The notes under the pieces were generated by a model that was not told where the DNA came from, made no database searches, and was given only the letters and a program-made list of their open reading frames with translations. The position numbers were made by a program, and so were the translations under genes. 64,000 nt of DNA. Origin: Vibrio caribbeanicus ATCC BAA-2122 (GTDB lineage Bacteria; Pseudomonadota; Gammaproteobacteria; Enterobacterales; Vibrionaceae). Positions 47,379-57,776 of the stretch are shown here, piece after piece. The DNA is taken from contig NZ_AEIU01000091.1 of assembly GCF_000165125.1 (NCBI RefSeq), positions 62,001 through 126,000 of the forward strand, written 5' to 3'. The stretch's first letter is position 1, and each line of letters opens with the position of its first letter.

Positions 47379-48707
47379 TCACTTTACGATAGATTGAATT
47401 TCACCATCAACTAAACGGGTGATGATTGTATCGCCTGTTTTTACATCAGAGGTATGTGTCACTATCTTTTGTGCGGTTTTGGTAATTGAATATCCTCGCT
47501 GTAATGTTGCAAGAGGACTAACTGTATCTAGTTTTTCAGCAGATATAGCCAATTGATGACGTGCGTTAAGCAGTTTTCTATCCATCGCATCCAATAGTTT
47601 TTGCTCTAAGCCAAGCAATTGAGCTTTCTGACTTGCCATGCGTTTTATCGGTGAATGGAGCTCCATACGATGTTGGATTTTTTCTACTTGCTGACGTTGA
47701 TGGTTTATCAGGCGCTGAATTGCTGACATTAAGCGAGATTCTAAATCATCAAGTTGTTGACTTTGTTGTTGTAGCCTGTATCTAGGGTGCTGGCGTTCTA
47801 CTCTGTGAGTAAAGGCATTAATATGGTGCTTTTGCTCAGATAGATAATAGCGCATGGCACTTATCAACTTATTCTGCTTTGTACTGAGAGCCTGTGCTTT
47901 GTGACTATTATCACGACTAACCAACTCAGCGGCAGCAGAGGGAGTGGCAGCGCGAACATCGGCCACAAAATCGGCGATGGTGACGTCTATCTCGTGCCCG
48001 ACAGCGCTAATAATGGGTATTTGGCTGGAAGCAATCGTTCGAGCAACCATCTCATTATTAAAGCACCAGAGATCTTCTAATGAACCCCCACCTCTTCCTA
48101 CGATGAGCACATCACACTCATTACGACTATTTGCACAACCAATGGCCTGTGCGATGCTAATTGCCGCTTCATCGCCTTGAACCATCGTTGGGTAAATAAT
48201 GACTGGCAGAGAGGGATCACGGCGCTTTAATACATCCAGAATGTCAAACAGTGCTGCACCTGTTTTGGAGGTTATAATACCGACTCGTTTCGGGTGTTCT
48301 GGGAGTGGCTGTTTGGAGCTTTGGGCAAACAGTCCTTCCGCTGCAAGCTTGAGTTTGAGTGCCTCAAATTGTTGCTGTAATTTACCATCACCCTCGGCCT
48401 GCATGGATTCAATAATGAGCTGATAGTCACCGCGAGGTTCATACAAGGACAGTCTTGCTTTAACTAGAACTTGATTACCATTTTGTGGTTTAAAAGTGAC
48501 ATGACGATTGTTGCCACGAAACATGGCGCACTTTACTTGCGCTCGTGAGTCTTTGAGCGTGAGATACCAATGGCCAGAGACAGGTGCTGAAAAATTAGAT
48601 ATTTCGCCAACCAACCAAACAATACCCATCTCGTTTTCGAGGAGTAAACGAACTTCAGCGTTAAGGCGAGAGACAGTGAAAATGTTTGGATTGTTCGAAA
48701 AAGACAA
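47379..48707 (-). CDS. xseA: XseA, exodeoxyribonuclease VII large subunit
   Basis: This is the catalytic subunit of exonuclease VII, which degrades single-stranded DNA. It starts with an OB-fold ([39 protein letters not shown]). The nuclease core has [27 protein letters not shown] and [29 protein letters not shown] long coiled coil (about 280-410) follows. No ATG suits the family start; a TTG at 48707 after GAGAG gives 442 residues (E. coli has 456). The gene is divergent from guaB and shares its promoter region. Confidence 0.93.
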   Translation of the reverse strand: MSFSNNPNIFTVSRLNAEVRLLLENEMGIVWLVGEISNFSAPVSGHWYLTLKDSRAQVKCAMFRGNNRHVTFKPQNGNQVLVKARLSLYEPRGDYQLIIESMQAEGDGKLQQQFEALKLKLAAEGLFAQSSKQPLPEHPKRVGIITSKTGAALFDILDVLKRRDPSLPVIIYPTMVQGDEAAISIAQAIGCANSRNECDVLIVGRGGGSLEDLWCFNNEMVARTIASSQIPIISAVGHEIDVTIADFVADVRAATPSAAAELVSRDNSHKAQALSTKQNKLISAMRYYLSEQKHHINAFTHRVERQHPRYRLQQQSQQLDDLESRLMSAIQRLINHQRQQVEKIQHRMELHSPIKRMASQKAQLLGLEQKLLDAMDRKLLNARHQLAISAEKLDTVSPLATLQRGYSITKTAQKIVTHTSDVKTGDTIITRLVDGEIQSIVK

Positions 48708-48796
48708 GGCTAATCTCTCAGACGTGAGTATGGAAATTAGCCGCAATATAATACATATCAAGGGGTTTAATGCAAGAAAAAAATTAAAAAACTTGT

Positions 48797-48824
48797 AGTA
48801 AAGCGATTGCGTTCACCGTATAAT
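48797..48824 (+). promoter_or_regulatory. guaB promoter with PurR-like box
   Basis: A -10 element TATAAT is at 48819-48824. On the minus strand, 48797-48812 reads ACGCAATCGCTTTACT, which fits the PurR consensus ANGCAANCGNTTNCNT with one mismatch. The box overlaps the region upstream of the -10, so PurR binding would block guaBA transcription. The mRNA leader to 48939 would be about 105-110 bases. Confidence 0.6.
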
Positions 48825-48938
48825 CCGTCCGCAATATCTAATCCAAATACAGTTTGTTGACTTGCAACATCTGTCCTCATTATGCGAAACGATGAGATTG
48901 GGTTTTCTTTCTACTCCTATAATTGTGAGATATTGCAA

Positions 48939-50402
48939 ATGCTAAGAATTGCCAAAGAAGCGCTGACATTCGACGATGTTCTACTTGTGCCAGCACACTC
49001 CACTGTTCTCCCAAACACAGCTGATCTTCGCACTCAGCTGACTAAAAATATCACCCTAAATATTCCGATGATTTCTGCATCAATGGATACTGTTACGGAA
49101 GCTCGCTTGGCGATTGCTCTTGCTCAAGAAGGCGGCATCGGCTTTATCCATAAAAACATGTCCATCGAACAACAAGCTGCAGAAGTTGAAAAGGTAAAGA
49201 AATTTGAAGCGGGTGTGGTCACCGATCCTGTTACTGTTAGCCCTGATGCCTCTATTGCTGACGTAATTGCCTTAACAGATAAGCACGGCTTTGCTGGTTT
49301 CCCTGTCGTCACTAAGAACAATGAACTTGTCGGTATTATTACAGGTCGAGATGTTCGTTTTGTGACTGATCTCAGTAAGAAAGTTGATGTGGTTATGACA
49401 CCGAAAGAGCGTCTAGCTGCAGTACATGAAGATGCGACACGCGAAGAAGTACAAGAGAAAATGCATGAAGCTCGTGTCGAAAAAGTGCTGGTTGTGAATG
49501 ATGACTTCCAATTAACAGGCATGATCACAGCAAAAGATTTCCACAAAGCTGAGCGTAAACCCAATGCATGTAAAGATGCTCGTGGTCGACTACGTGTCGG
49601 AGCCGCTGTTGGTGCTGGTGCTGGCAATGAGGAGCGTGTTGCTGCTCTGGTTGCAGCAGGTGTGGATGTACTTCTTATTGATTCTTCTCACGGCCACTCC
49701 GAAGGGGTGCTGTCGCGCATTCGCGAGACACGTGCAGCATATCCTGAACTGGATATTATTGGTGGCAATGTAGCAACGGGCGCAGGCGCAAAAGCACTTA
49801 TCGATGCTGGAGTAAGTGCAGTAAAAGTTGGTATCGGCCCAGGTTCAATCTGTACTACACGAATCGTTACAGGAGTGGGTGTTCCACAGATCACAGCGAT
49901 TGCTGATGCCGCAGAGGTGGCTAACGAACACGGTATTCCGGTTATTGCTGATGGTGGTATCCGTTTCTCTGGTGATATTTGTAAAGCCATTGTTGCAGGT
50001 GCCTCTTGCGTCATGGTGGGGTCAATGTTTGCAGGTACAGAGGAAGCACCAGGTGAAGTGATTCTTTATAACGGCCGCTCTTATAAAGCTTATCGTGGTA
50101 TGGGTTCTCTAGGCGCGATGTCGCAAGGTTCTTCGGATCGTTATTTCCAATCTGATAATGCGGCAGATAAGTTGGTCCCTGAAGGTATTGAAGGTCGAAT
50201 TGCATACAAAGGTCGCCTAAAAGAAATCGTTCATCAGCAGATGGGTGGATTGAGATCGAGTATGGGTTTAACCGGTTCTGCAACCATAGAAGCAATGCGT
50301 ACTGAAGCTGAATTTGTACGTATCTCTGGTGCTGGTATGAAAGAATCTCACGTTCACGACGTCCAGATCACTAAAGAAGCGCCTAACTATCGTTTGGGTT
50401 AA
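48939..50402 (+). CDS. guaB: GuaB, IMP dehydrogenase
   Basis: This enzyme oxidises IMP to XMP with NAD, the committed step of GMP synthesis. The ATG at 48939 gives 487 residues ([21 protein letters not shown]), the standard start; an upstream in-frame ATG at 48882 adds an unrelated leader. Two CBS domains occupy about 93-205. The catalytic loop is [11 protein letters not shown] with its cysteine, and [10 protein letters not shown] is the IMP-binding segment. It forms an operon with guaA, 82 bases downstream, and has a PurR-like box upstream. Confidence 0.97.
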   Translation: MLRIAKEALTFDDVLLVPAHSTVLPNTADLRTQLTKNITLNIPMISASMDTVTEARLAIALAQEGGIGFIHKNMSIEQQAAEVEKVKKFEAGVVTDPVTVSPDASIADVIALTDKHGFAGFPVVTKNNELVGIITGRDVRFVTDLSKKVDVVMTPKERLAAVHEDATREEVQEKMHEARVEKVLVVNDDFQLTGMITAKDFHKAERKPNACKDARGRLRVGAAVGAGAGNEERVAALVAAGVDVLLIDSSHGHSEGVLSRIRETRAAYPELDIIGGNVATGAGAKALIDAGVSAVKVGIGPGSICTTRIVTGVGVPQITAIADAAEVANEHGIPVIADGGIRFSGDICKAIVAGASCVMVGSMFAGTEEAPGEVILYNGRSYKAYRGMGSLGAMSQGSSDRYFQSDNAADKLVPEGIEGRIAYKGRLKEIVHQQMGGLRSSMGLTGSATIEAMRTEAEFVRISGAGMKESHVHDVQITKEAPNYRLG

Positions 50403-50484
50403 TTAAGCCTCTCAGTCCTAATATTAGCCTGAGGGAACCATAGGTTGCCCTCAGCTTGTTCAACTTGCTAAAAAGATTACTCAA

Positions 50485-52038
50485 ATGACTAAAAATATTC
50501 ATGACCAACGAATTTTAATTCTTGATTTTGGCTCGCAATACACACAGCTGGTCGCTCGCCGTGTACGTGAAATCGGCGTGTACTGTGAACTGTGGAGCTG
50601 GGATGTTGATGAAGCTGATATCCGCGAATTTAACCCTGATGGCATCATCTTATCCGGTGGTCCTGAGAGCGTAACAGAGGACAATTCTCCTCGTGCTCCT
50701 CAATATGTTTTTGATTCCGGTGTTCCTGTATTGGGTGTGTGCTATGGCATGCAGACAATGGCAGAACAGCTAGGTGGACGTGTTGCAGGTTCAACTGAGC
50801 GAGAGTTTGGTTATGCTCAGGTTCAAGTATCGGGTGAGTCAGCACTATTCAAAGATCTTGATTTATCACAAGATGTTTGGATGAGTCATGGTGATAAAGT
50901 TGTTGAAATTCCGTCAGACTTTAGCAAAATCGGACAAACAGAAACCTGTCCTTTTGCGGCTATCGCGAATGAAGAGAAAAAATACTACGGCGTTCAATTT
51001 CACCCTGAGGTGACTCACACTAAACACGGTTTACAAATGCTTGAAAACTTCGTTCTCGGTGTTTGTGGATGTGAGCGTTTATGGACGTCTGAGTCTATTA
51101 TCGAAGATGCAGTTGCCCGTATTAAAGAGCAAGTAGGCGAAGATGAAGTTATTCTTGGTTTGTCTGGTGGCGTAGATTCGTCTGTTGTCGCTATGCTGGT
51201 ACATCGTGCAATTGGTAGTAAGCTAACCTGTGTGTTCGTTGACAATGGCCTGTTACGTCTCAATGAGGGACAGCAGGTTATGGACATGTTTGGTGATAAA
51301 TTTGGCTTAAACATCATTAAAGTAGATGCGGAAGAGCGTTTTCTTTCTGCGTTAGAAGGCAAATCTGATCCTGAAGATAAACGTAAAACTATTGGTCATG
51401 TCTTTGTTGATGTTTTTGATGAGGAATCTAAAAAACTCAAGAACGCAAAATGGCTAGCGCAAGGCACTATTTATCCTGATGTTATCGAGTCTGCCGCTTC
51501 TAAAACGGGTAAAGCACATGTCATCAAGTCTCATCACAATGTTGGTGGTTTGCCAGATGATATGGAGATGGGGCTAGTTGAGCCTTTACGTGAGCTATTC
51601 AAAGACGAAGTACGCAAAATCGGTTTAGAGCTTGGATTGCCTTACGATATGCTTTACCGCCATCCATTCCCAGGCCCAGGACTTGGTGTTCGAGTGCTTG
51701 GAGAAGTTAAGAAAGAATACTGTGATTTGTTGCGCCGTGCTGACGCCATCTTTATTGAAGAACTGCACGCGGCTGACCTTTACCATCAAGTTTCTCAAGC
51801 CTTTACTGTCTTTTTACCTGTGCGCTCTGTTGGCGTCATGGGTGATGGTCGTAAATATGACTGGGTTGTGTCTCTTCGTGCGGTTGAAACTATTGACTTT
51901 ATGACCGCTCATTGGGCTCATCTTCCTTATGACTTCTTGGGCAAAGTTTCCAATCGTATCATCAACGAAGTGGATGGTATTTCTCGTGTTGTCTACGATA
52001 TTTCTGGTAAGCCGCCAGCAACAATCGAGTGGGAATAA
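50485..52038 (+). CDS. guaA: GuaA, GMP synthase (glutamine-hydrolysing)
   Basis: This enzyme amidates XMP to GMP. It has 517 residues with an N-terminal class I glutamine amidotransferase domain (nucleophile cysteine in VLGVCYGMQ, then HPEVTHT). The ATP-pyrophosphatase domain has the P-loop [10 protein letters not shown] near 230. The C-terminal dimerisation domain ends with KPPATIEWE. It follows guaB and is ended by a strong terminator. Confidence 0.98.
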   Translation: MTKNIHDQRILILDFGSQYTQLVARRVREIGVYCELWSWDVDEADIREFNPDGIILSGGPESVTEDNSPRAPQYVFDSGVPVLGVCYGMQTMAEQLGGRVAGSTEREFGYAQVQVSGESALFKDLDLSQDVWMSHGDKVVEIPSDFSKIGQTETCPFAAIANEEKKYYGVQFHPEVTHTKHGLQMLENFVLGVCGCERLWTSESIIEDAVARIKEQVGEDEVILGLSGGVDSSVVAMLVHRAIGSKLTCVFVDNGLLRLNEGQQVMDMFGDKFGLNIIKVDAEERFLSALEGKSDPEDKRKTIGHVFVDVFDEESKKLKNAKWLAQGTIYPDVIESAASKTGKAHVIKSHHNVGGLPDDMEMGLVEPLRELFKDEVRKIGLELGLPYDMLYRHPFPGPGLGVRVLGEVKKEYCDLLRRADAIFIEELHAADLYHQVSQAFTVFLPVRSVGVMGDGRKYDWVVSLRAVETIDFMTAHWAHLPYDFLGKVSNRIINEVDGISRVVYDISGKPPATIEWE

Positions 52039-52051
52039 GACCGTAAACGAC

Positions 52052-52082
52052 AAAAAAGCCAGCGTTAAGCTGGCTTTTTTTA
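52052..52082 (+). terminator. Rho-independent terminator after guaA
   Basis: AAAAAAGCCAGC pairs with GCTGGCTTTTTT around GTTAA, followed by more T bases. Confidence 0.93.
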
Positions 52083-52247
52083 TATCAGGATAAAATCTTC
52101 GAGTTACTGCGTAAATTCATCAATAAATTTACCTTCGTGCCTATTGAGAGACCTGTCTGTCTCGCAAACCTTCCTGTTCAGTTAGCGATTGGTTTTTTAT
52201 TGAACTTAGCTTTTTATTTGCAGCTTTTTCCACAAAGGATGGTTCAA

Positions 52248-53675
52248 ATGAAAACAAGATGTTGCCTGATTGCGCTTAGTTCAATCACTTTTTGTATGCC
52301 CCTGTTAGCGGAAATTCATATTGAGCCCGACCCAGAAAGGCCAGGGGGGTATATTGTTTCCAAAGCAGACCTTGAAGCGCGTGAGGCAGAACTGACATCT
52401 AATCCAATGTACGCTGTGTGGGCAAAAGCACTGTTAACTTCAGCTAATTCTGTGGTTGAAGCAATAGAGCCCGGAAAGGAGACAAATCCCGATAATGTCA
52501 AAAGAGCCGAAAGCGTGTTCTCGGAAGGTGAATGGAATTTTCTGACTCATATGGCTGCGCCAGAATATACTTACACTCGGTTTTTACGGGCGATAGGTAA
52601 ATTCCCCGCATTTTGTGCGTATTATTCTGATGGCCGCGACTCCGATGCGATTTGCAAGCGCTCCATTGTTACCGCTTTTGCTCATTTTGCTCAAGAAACA
52701 GGTGGTCATATAGCGAAGGATAATACTTCTGATAACCCCTTGGGATTAGAGGAATGGCAGCAAGCATTGGTGCATGTGCGTGAAATGGGATGGTCGGAAG
52801 GTGAAGTCGGGTATACCACAGGTTGTGGGCAGAATGACTGGCAAAACAAGAAGTGGCCTTGCGGCTCTGGACAAGGCTACTTTGGTCGAGGAGCGAAACA
52901 GCTTTCCTATCATTTTAATTACGGCGCGTTCTCTGAGGCGATGTTTGAGGGAGACGCAACGGTATTATTAAATAACCCCGGTCTTGTTGCTGACTCTTGG
53001 CTCAATCTCGCTTCTGCTATTTGGTTTTTTCTCACCCCTCAAGCACCCAAACCTGCAATGTTACATGTGATTGATAAAACATGGACTCCTTCAAGCCGAG
53101 AGAAAGAGGCGGGGATTGGCTATGGCTTTGGCACCACAATTAATATCATCAATGGCGGAATTGAATGTGGCGAACAAAATAAAGATAAAGGCCAGCCTGT
53201 CAATCGGGTACGATATTGGCAAGGGCTTGCTGAACATTATCAAATTCCTATCGGTAGCAATGAAAAAGACACGTGCTGGCAGCAGAAACCTTATGGAAGC
53301 ATCAACTTAGATGGAGCTGAAGATGTGCTTTACACCAACTGGGAGGCAAACTGGGAGTATTATTCTGATCGTCCCGGGGGGTACTCATTTGAATGCCAAT
53401 TAGTGGGATATCAAACGGCATATTCTGCGCTGGTTGCTGGAGACTACCAGCGTTGCGTCACGAACCTTTATGAGTCGCACACCAGTTGGCCTGCGGTTCG
53501 AGTTGTCGATAATATCGACCCTAAGGATCCAGATACGCCCTCCAGTAGTGAATGGAAGGCAAATAAGGTTTACCTCAAAGGAGACGAGGTGACCTATCAA
53601 GGAGCCAAGTATATAGCCAAGTGGTGGACTCAGGGTGATAGGCCAGATTTAGGTGGGCCGTGGCGAAGCTTGTAA
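52248..53675 (+). CDS. Secreted family-19 chitinase with chitin-binding domain
   Basis: This exported endochitinase has 475 residues. The ATG at 52248 is chosen because AAAGGA lies at the right spacing and it gives a signal peptide cleaved after PLLA (near 21). The GH19 catalytic domain (about 90-390) includes AHFAQETGGH with the likely acid E150, and GYFGRGAKQLSYHFNY. A linker rich in D, P and S leads to a C-terminal CBM5/12 chitin-binding module (WKANKVYLKGDEVTYQG, about 430-475). GH19 chitinases act with GH18 enzymes in chitin use by Vibrio. No other chitin gene is adjacent. Confidence 0.9.
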   Translation: MKTRCCLIALSSITFCMPLLAEIHIEPDPERPGGYIVSKADLEAREAELTSNPMYAVWAKALLTSANSVVEAIEPGKETNPDNVKRAESVFSEGEWNFLTHMAAPEYTYTRFLRAIGKFPAFCAYYSDGRDSDAICKRSIVTAFAHFAQETGGHIAKDNTSDNPLGLEEWQQALVHVREMGWSEGEVGYTTGCGQNDWQNKKWPCGSGQGYFGRGAKQLSYHFNYGAFSEAMFEGDATVLLNNPGLVADSWLNLASAIWFFLTPQAPKPAMLHVIDKTWTPSSREKEAGIGYGFGTTINIINGGIECGEQNKDKGQPVNRVRYWQGLAEHYQIPIGSNEKDTCWQQKPYGSINLDGAEDVLYTNWEANWEYYSDRPGGYSFECQLVGYQTAYSALVAGDYQRCVTNLYESHTSWPAVRVVDNIDPKDPDTPSSSEWKANKVYLKGDEVTYQGAKYIAKWWTQGDRPDLGGPWRSL

Positions 53676-53705
53676 ATAAACTCATATTCTATAGTTGGCT
53701 GTTAC

Positions 53706-53737
53706 GAGTGAACGTCACATTGTAATGACGTTCATTC
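53706..53737. terminator. Hairpin after the chitinase gene
   Basis: TGAACGTCA pairs with TGACGTTCA, and the stem can be extended with G-U pairs. No immediate T run follows, but TATTTTTTG occurs about 15 bases later. It is a possible weak terminator. Confidence 0.45.
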
Positions 53738-53875
53738 GGTTCGCTATTTTTTGACACTCTCAATTTTATTGATATTTCAGAAACTAAGATTGCATCTTTA
53801 CCCTCTGGTTTTTTCTTTTCGTCTATCTAAACTGCGCGCGTAAATTTTACGATTATTTTTAAGAAGGTAGACTAA

Positions 53876-54436
53876 ATGGAGACGAAACTTGCAAACCCAG
53901 CGCCACTTGGCCTGATGGGTTTTGGCATGACAACAGTGTTGTTGAATATTCACAATGCTGGTTTTTTTCCAATTGATGCTATGGTTCTCTCAATGGGGAT
54001 CTTCTATGGTGGATTGAGCCAAATTATTGTCGGGATGATGTGTTTCAAACGTGGCGATACTTTTGGTACCACGGCATTTACTTCATATGGACTTTTTTGG
54101 TTGACCTTAGTTGGCTTAAACCTACTACCTATGCTTGGAGTGAATAAGAGCCCATCAGACTTTATGGCCTGGTATTTAGTGCTTTGGGGATTGTTTACTG
54201 GATTTATGTTTATTGGATCACTCAGGTATCCGTTTGCAAAACAAGTGGTGTTTGCTTCTTTAACAGTATTATTTTTTCTTCTCGCGGCTCACGATTTTAC
54301 TGGCAGTGTGCTGCTGGGACATATCGCAGGTTTTGAGGGGATTTTATGTGGGTTAAGCGCTATTTATTTTGCGATGGCTCAAGTGCTTAATCAAGAATAT
54401 GGACGAGTGATACTACCCATAGGTATAGCTAAATAA
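53876..54436 (+). CDS. Acetate/succinate-type permease, SatP (YaaH) family
   Basis: This is an inner-membrane monocarboxylate channel or symporter of the GPR1/FUN34/YaaH family. It has 186 residues with six hydrophobic segments. The family signature NPAPLGLMGFGMTTVLLNIH begins at residue 7. The protein is close to E. coli SatP in length (about 188). Its last codons (after PIGI) and stop lie inside the repeat copy at 54424, so the natural C-terminus was replaced or extended by the insertion. Substrate is inferred from the family. Confidence 0.85.
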   Translation: METKLANPAPLGLMGFGMTTVLLNIHNAGFFPIDAMVLSMGIFYGGLSQIIVGMMCFKRGDTFGTTAFTSYGLFWLTLVGLNLLPMLGVNKSPSDFMAWYLVLWGLFTGFMFIGSLRYPFAKQVVFASLTVLFFLLAAHDFTGSVLLGHIAGFEGILCGLSAIYFAMAQVLNQEYGRVILPIGIAK

Positions 54437-54529
54437 CTTCAAAATCTAGGGTTAAGAGCGATGCGACAGTGTTGAGTCCAAGGAAAATAACGTTGCGAGA
54501 TAGTAGGCTCTTGCCAAGTTGTTTGTATA
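54424..54529 (+). repeat. Short (106-bp) form of the repeat, overlapping the permease stop codon
   Basis: It begins TATAGCTAAATAACTTCAAA and ends CCAAGTTGTTTGTATA, matching the copy at 21996-22100. The start is diverged from TATACCCAAG. It provides the final AK-stop codons of the preceding gene. Confidence 0.75.
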
Positions 54530-54548
54530 AACTTAATGACTGAAATAA

Positions 54549-54578
54549 AAAAGGCTAGCAGCAGCTAGCCTTTTTTTA
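54549..54578. terminator. Bidirectional terminator between the permease and the symporter
   Basis: AAAAAAGGCTAGC pairs with GCTAGCCTTTTTTT around AGCA, with T runs on both strands. It serves the convergent permease and alanine symporter genes. Confidence 0.9.
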
Positions 54579-54582
54579 TGGT

Positions 54583-56118
54583 TTAAGCTTTTGAAGGCTT
54601 AGCCTCTGCAGGAGCTTCTGAGGAAGGTTCTTTACCTGTCTTACGACGGTATTCGTTTTCCCAGTAGTGAGCACCTTTAATACCCAGTTTAATAGGGTTG
54701 AATAGGTACACTTTCACACCTTGCTTGCGCTGCATTTCATAATCTTCGAGTGCTTTGATAGCAGGCTTTGACATAAAGAAGATAATAAGGATACCAACGA
54801 TATTGAGCCAAGCCATTAAGCCAACGCCGACATCACCCATAGCCCACGCAAGGTTTGCTGTTCTTACTGTTCCGTAGAAAACGACTGCAACCATAGCGAG
54901 TTTAAGTGCGAACATTAAACCTTCTACTTTGATAAAACGACGAATGTAGGCGACGTTCGTTTCTGCGATATAGTAATAAGCGAGAATCGTTGTGAAAGCA
55001 AAGAAAAATAGAGCTACGGCAATAAACGGCTTACCAATACCAGGCATTGCACTTTCCAGAGCCATTTGGGTGAATACAGGTCCGTTTGCGGCAATATCAG
55101 CTCCGAGATTTTGGATGATAAAGCCATCTGCGCCGTGTACATTGTAAGCGCCTGTAATGATGATCATAAATGCAGTAGCAGAGCAGACAAGCAAGGTATC
55201 GATATAAATCGAGAAAGATTGTACTAGACCTTGCTGTGCAGGGTGCTCGACATTAGCCGCAGCAGCTGCATGAGGACCGGTACCCTGACCCGCTTCATTC
55301 GAGTAAACACCACGTTTTACACCCCAACCAATCGCAGCACCGATACCTGCCATAGGAGAAAAAGCATCTCCAATAATCATGGCAAATACTCTTGGTACTT
55401 CACTGATATTAAGAAGGATAATAATAAATGCGGTAATGATGTAGGCCAATGCCATGAATGGTACTACGACTTGCGTAAAGCTAGCGATGCGCTTCACACC
55501 ACCAAAGATGATGAACGCAAGAATGACGGAAATAACTGTACCTGTAAAAATCTTAGCAAAGCTAAATGTGCCTATCGCAGTATCAATCATTGCACCAGAG
55601 CCAAATGCTGCCTCAACAGCGTTGCCTATGCTATTCGATTGTACGCCAGGAAGTAAAAAGCCACAGGCAAAAATGGTCGCGATAGCAAATATCCATGCAT
55701 ACCACTTTTGTCCCATAGCTTTCTCTATATAGTAAGCAGGGCCGCCTCTAAACTCTCCATCATCCTCTTCTTTATAGATTTGAGCTAGGGTTGATTCGGC
55801 ATAAGCTGTCGCAGCGCCAAAGAAGGCGACAACCCACATCCAGAATACCGCACCTGGGCCACCAAAACCAATAGCGGCAGCAACACCGGCGATGTTTCCT
55901 GTACCAACTCGGCCAGAAAGAGACACGGCGAGCGCTTGAAAAGAGGAGATTCCTTTCGCTGAGCTTTTGCCTGATACTAGCAAACGCCACATTTCTCCAA
56001 AGTGGCGTATTTGCACAAACCTGGTCATAACTGAGTAGAATAAACCAGCGCCCAAGCATAAATAAATCAGCACTGGGCTCCAAATAATCCCATTCAGAAA
56101 ATCAACTATTGACTGCAT
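54583..56118 (-). CDS. Sodium:alanine/glycine symporter (AGCS family)
   Basis: This inner-membrane cation/amino acid symporter has 511 residues and about 11 membrane segments. Family features include SVMTRFVQIRHFGEM, the region SLSGRVGTGNIAGVAAAIGFGGPGAVFWMW, and SNEAGQGTGPHAAAAANVEHPAQQGLVQS. The C-terminus is a cytoplasmic tail rich in K, E and P. The neighbouring D-amino acid dehydrogenase gene suggests a shared role in alanine catabolism, although the two coding regions are 305 bases apart. Confidence 0.93.
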   Translation of the reverse strand: MQSIVDFLNGIIWSPVLIYLCLGAGLFYSVMTRFVQIRHFGEMWRLLVSGKSSAKGISSFQALAVSLSGRVGTGNIAGVAAAIGFGGPGAVFWMWVVAFFGAATAYAESTLAQIYKEEDDGEFRGGPAYYIEKAMGQKWYAWIFAIATIFACGFLLPGVQSNSIGNAVEAAFGSGAMIDTAIGTFSFAKIFTGTVISVILAFIIFGGVKRIASFTQVVVPFMALAYIITAFIIILLNISEVPRVFAMIIGDAFSPMAGIGAAIGWGVKRGVYSNEAGQGTGPHAAAAANVEHPAQQGLVQSFSIYIDTLLVCSATAFMIIITGAYNVHGADGFIIQNLGADIAANGPVFTQMALESAMPGIGKPFIAVALFFFAFTTILAYYYIAETNVAYIRRFIKVEGLMFALKLAMVAVVFYGTVRTANLAWAMGDVGVGLMAWLNIVGILIIFFMSKPAIKALEDYEMQRKQGVKVYLFNPIKLGIKGAHYWENEYRRKTGKEPSSEAPAEAKPSKA

Positions 56119-56423
56119 AAGTATTTTTTCCCTGTTGTCTTAATGATTGTTTTCTAAACAGGATATTAACCTTTATGTAAGGTAATTGTTAATACATTTG
56201 CTCGTTAGAGTCTATTAGCGTGAGCCAAAACCCAAACTGATAAAAAAATTAAATCAATCTCTTTTATGTGTTTTTTGAACTTTTATTCAATACCTTACAT
56301 TGTTTTATAAAATTATGAGACTGAGTTTTTACTTTAAAATTACTTTAAATGACATTAACAACATCAACTGCCGATGTGTTTCTTTTCAGTTTATTATTCT
56401 GTAAAAGACGACATCAATTGGCT
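56119..56423. other. Intergenic region, nothing recognised
   Basis: This AT-rich stretch lies between the D-amino acid dehydrogenase gene and the alanine symporter gene and should hold the symporter promoter. No repeat copy, terminator or gene was seen. Confidence 0.4.
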
Positions 56424-57674
56424 TCAATCGTAACGTGCCAGACTTAATTCTTCGATATATTCACGGCCTTGTGATACCACCGCCTCAGTTAATATATCGG
56501 CTGAGCCACAGGCTAACGTCCATCCCAATGTTCCGTGGCCGGTGTTGAGATACAAATTTTTAACCGGTGTTGGACCTATAATGGGGGGGCCATCTGGTGT
56601 CATGGGGCGTAGCCCAGTCCAGTAGTCAGCTTGAGTAAAGTCTGTACCTCTGGGAAATAAGCTATTGACACAATGGTTGAGAGTGGCGAGGCGTTTACCC
56701 GGTAACTTTGTGTTAAACCCCGCAAGTTCAGCGGTTCCGGCAACACGGATACGGTTATCAAAGCGAGTCAAAGCCACTTTATATGTTTCATCCAGAATGG
56801 TTGACCTCGGTGCAAATTGATTATCTATTACCGGTAGGGTGAGTGAATAGCCTTTTACGGGGTAGATAGGCGTATGAATCTTTATGTGTTTCAGTAGTGC
56901 TTTTGAGTGACTGCCTAAGGCAACCACATACTGATCAGCGGAAAATTGTCCCTTGGAGGTCTCAACTGAGGTAACTTGATTTTTTTTGGTATGAATACGG
57001 GTTATTGATGTATCAAAAAGAAACTTTACTCCAGCGGCTTGAGCGAGTTTCTGCAACTGCTGACAAAATAGGAAGCAGTCTCCGGTTTGATCATCGGGTA
57101 AGTGGAGGCCACCGACCAGTTGTCCCTTCATTTGCTCTAATCCAGGCTCTTTGGCCAAGCAAGCAGAGCGATCGAGTAGGGAAAAGGACGTATTGTTTGC
57201 CTCTAATACAGCAATGTCTTTTTCTATATCTCTCAATTGCTCTGGCTTGCGGAAAATTTGCAGAGTTCCCTTTTTACGACCTTGATATTGCAATTGGTAT
57301 TTTTCATTGAGTAAATCCAAGCATTGCTGACTGCGTGCTGCGATGGTCAGCATTCGAGACTTGTTTATTTGGTAGCGATCAAGACGGCAATTCGAGAGCA
57401 TTTTTCCACACCAGTTAACCATCTCTAGGCTTAGTTTGGGGGATACCTTTAACGGGGCGTGGGTGCTAAATAGCCATTTCATCGCCTTTAGTGGAACACC
57501 TGGCGCTGCCCAAGGAGAGCTATACCCATAAGATATCTGTCCTGCATTAGCGAAGCTGGTTTCTTTGGCGGCGCTATTTTGTCTATCGATAACAGTCACT
57601 GAGCAACCAGCTTGAGATAAATACCAAGCACTGGTCAGCCCGATAACACCACTCCCTAGAACGATTACTTTCAT
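56424..57674 (-). CDS. dadA: DadA-like D-amino acid dehydrogenase
   Basis: This FAD-dependent membrane-associated enzyme deaminates D-amino acids, mainly D-alanine, to keto acids. It has 416 residues. The N-terminal FAD motif VLGSGVIGLTSAWYLSQAG and the substrate-domain motifs SFANAGQISYGYSSPWAAPG, WTGLRPMTPDGPPIIG and NTGHGTLGWTLACGSAD are all as in DadA. It is divergent from a LysR-type regulator 102 bases away. No alanine racemase gene (dadX) is adjacent. Confidence 0.93.
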   Translation of the reverse strand: MKVIVLGSGVIGLTSAWYLSQAGCSVTVIDRQNSAAKETSFANAGQISYGYSSPWAAPGVPLKAMKWLFSTHAPLKVSPKLSLEMVNWCGKMLSNCRLDRYQINKSRMLTIAARSQQCLDLLNEKYQLQYQGRKKGTLQIFRKPEQLRDIEKDIAVLEANNTSFSLLDRSACLAKEPGLEQMKGQLVGGLHLPDDQTGDCFLFCQQLQKLAQAAGVKFLFDTSITRIHTKKNQVTSVETSKGQFSADQYVVALGSHSKALLKHIKIHTPIYPVKGYSLTLPVIDNQFAPRSTILDETYKVALTRFDNRIRVAGTAELAGFNTKLPGKRLATLNHCVNSLFPRGTDFTQADYWTGLRPMTPDGPPIIGPTPVKNLYLNTGHGTLGWTLACGSADILTEAVVSQGREYIEELSLARYD

Positions 57675-57776
57675 TGTATTCCCTCACAGTTTTAGGCTTG
57701 GTATAGGATGGTGGATTTACATTGATATGACTATGGATAAAAATTAAAGCCACCTTTTAGTTTTTTTAAAACCTTT

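Noticed and set aside
49124-49627. 167-codon minus-strand frame
   Set aside because: It is a shadow of guaB, whose conserved domains fill this region.
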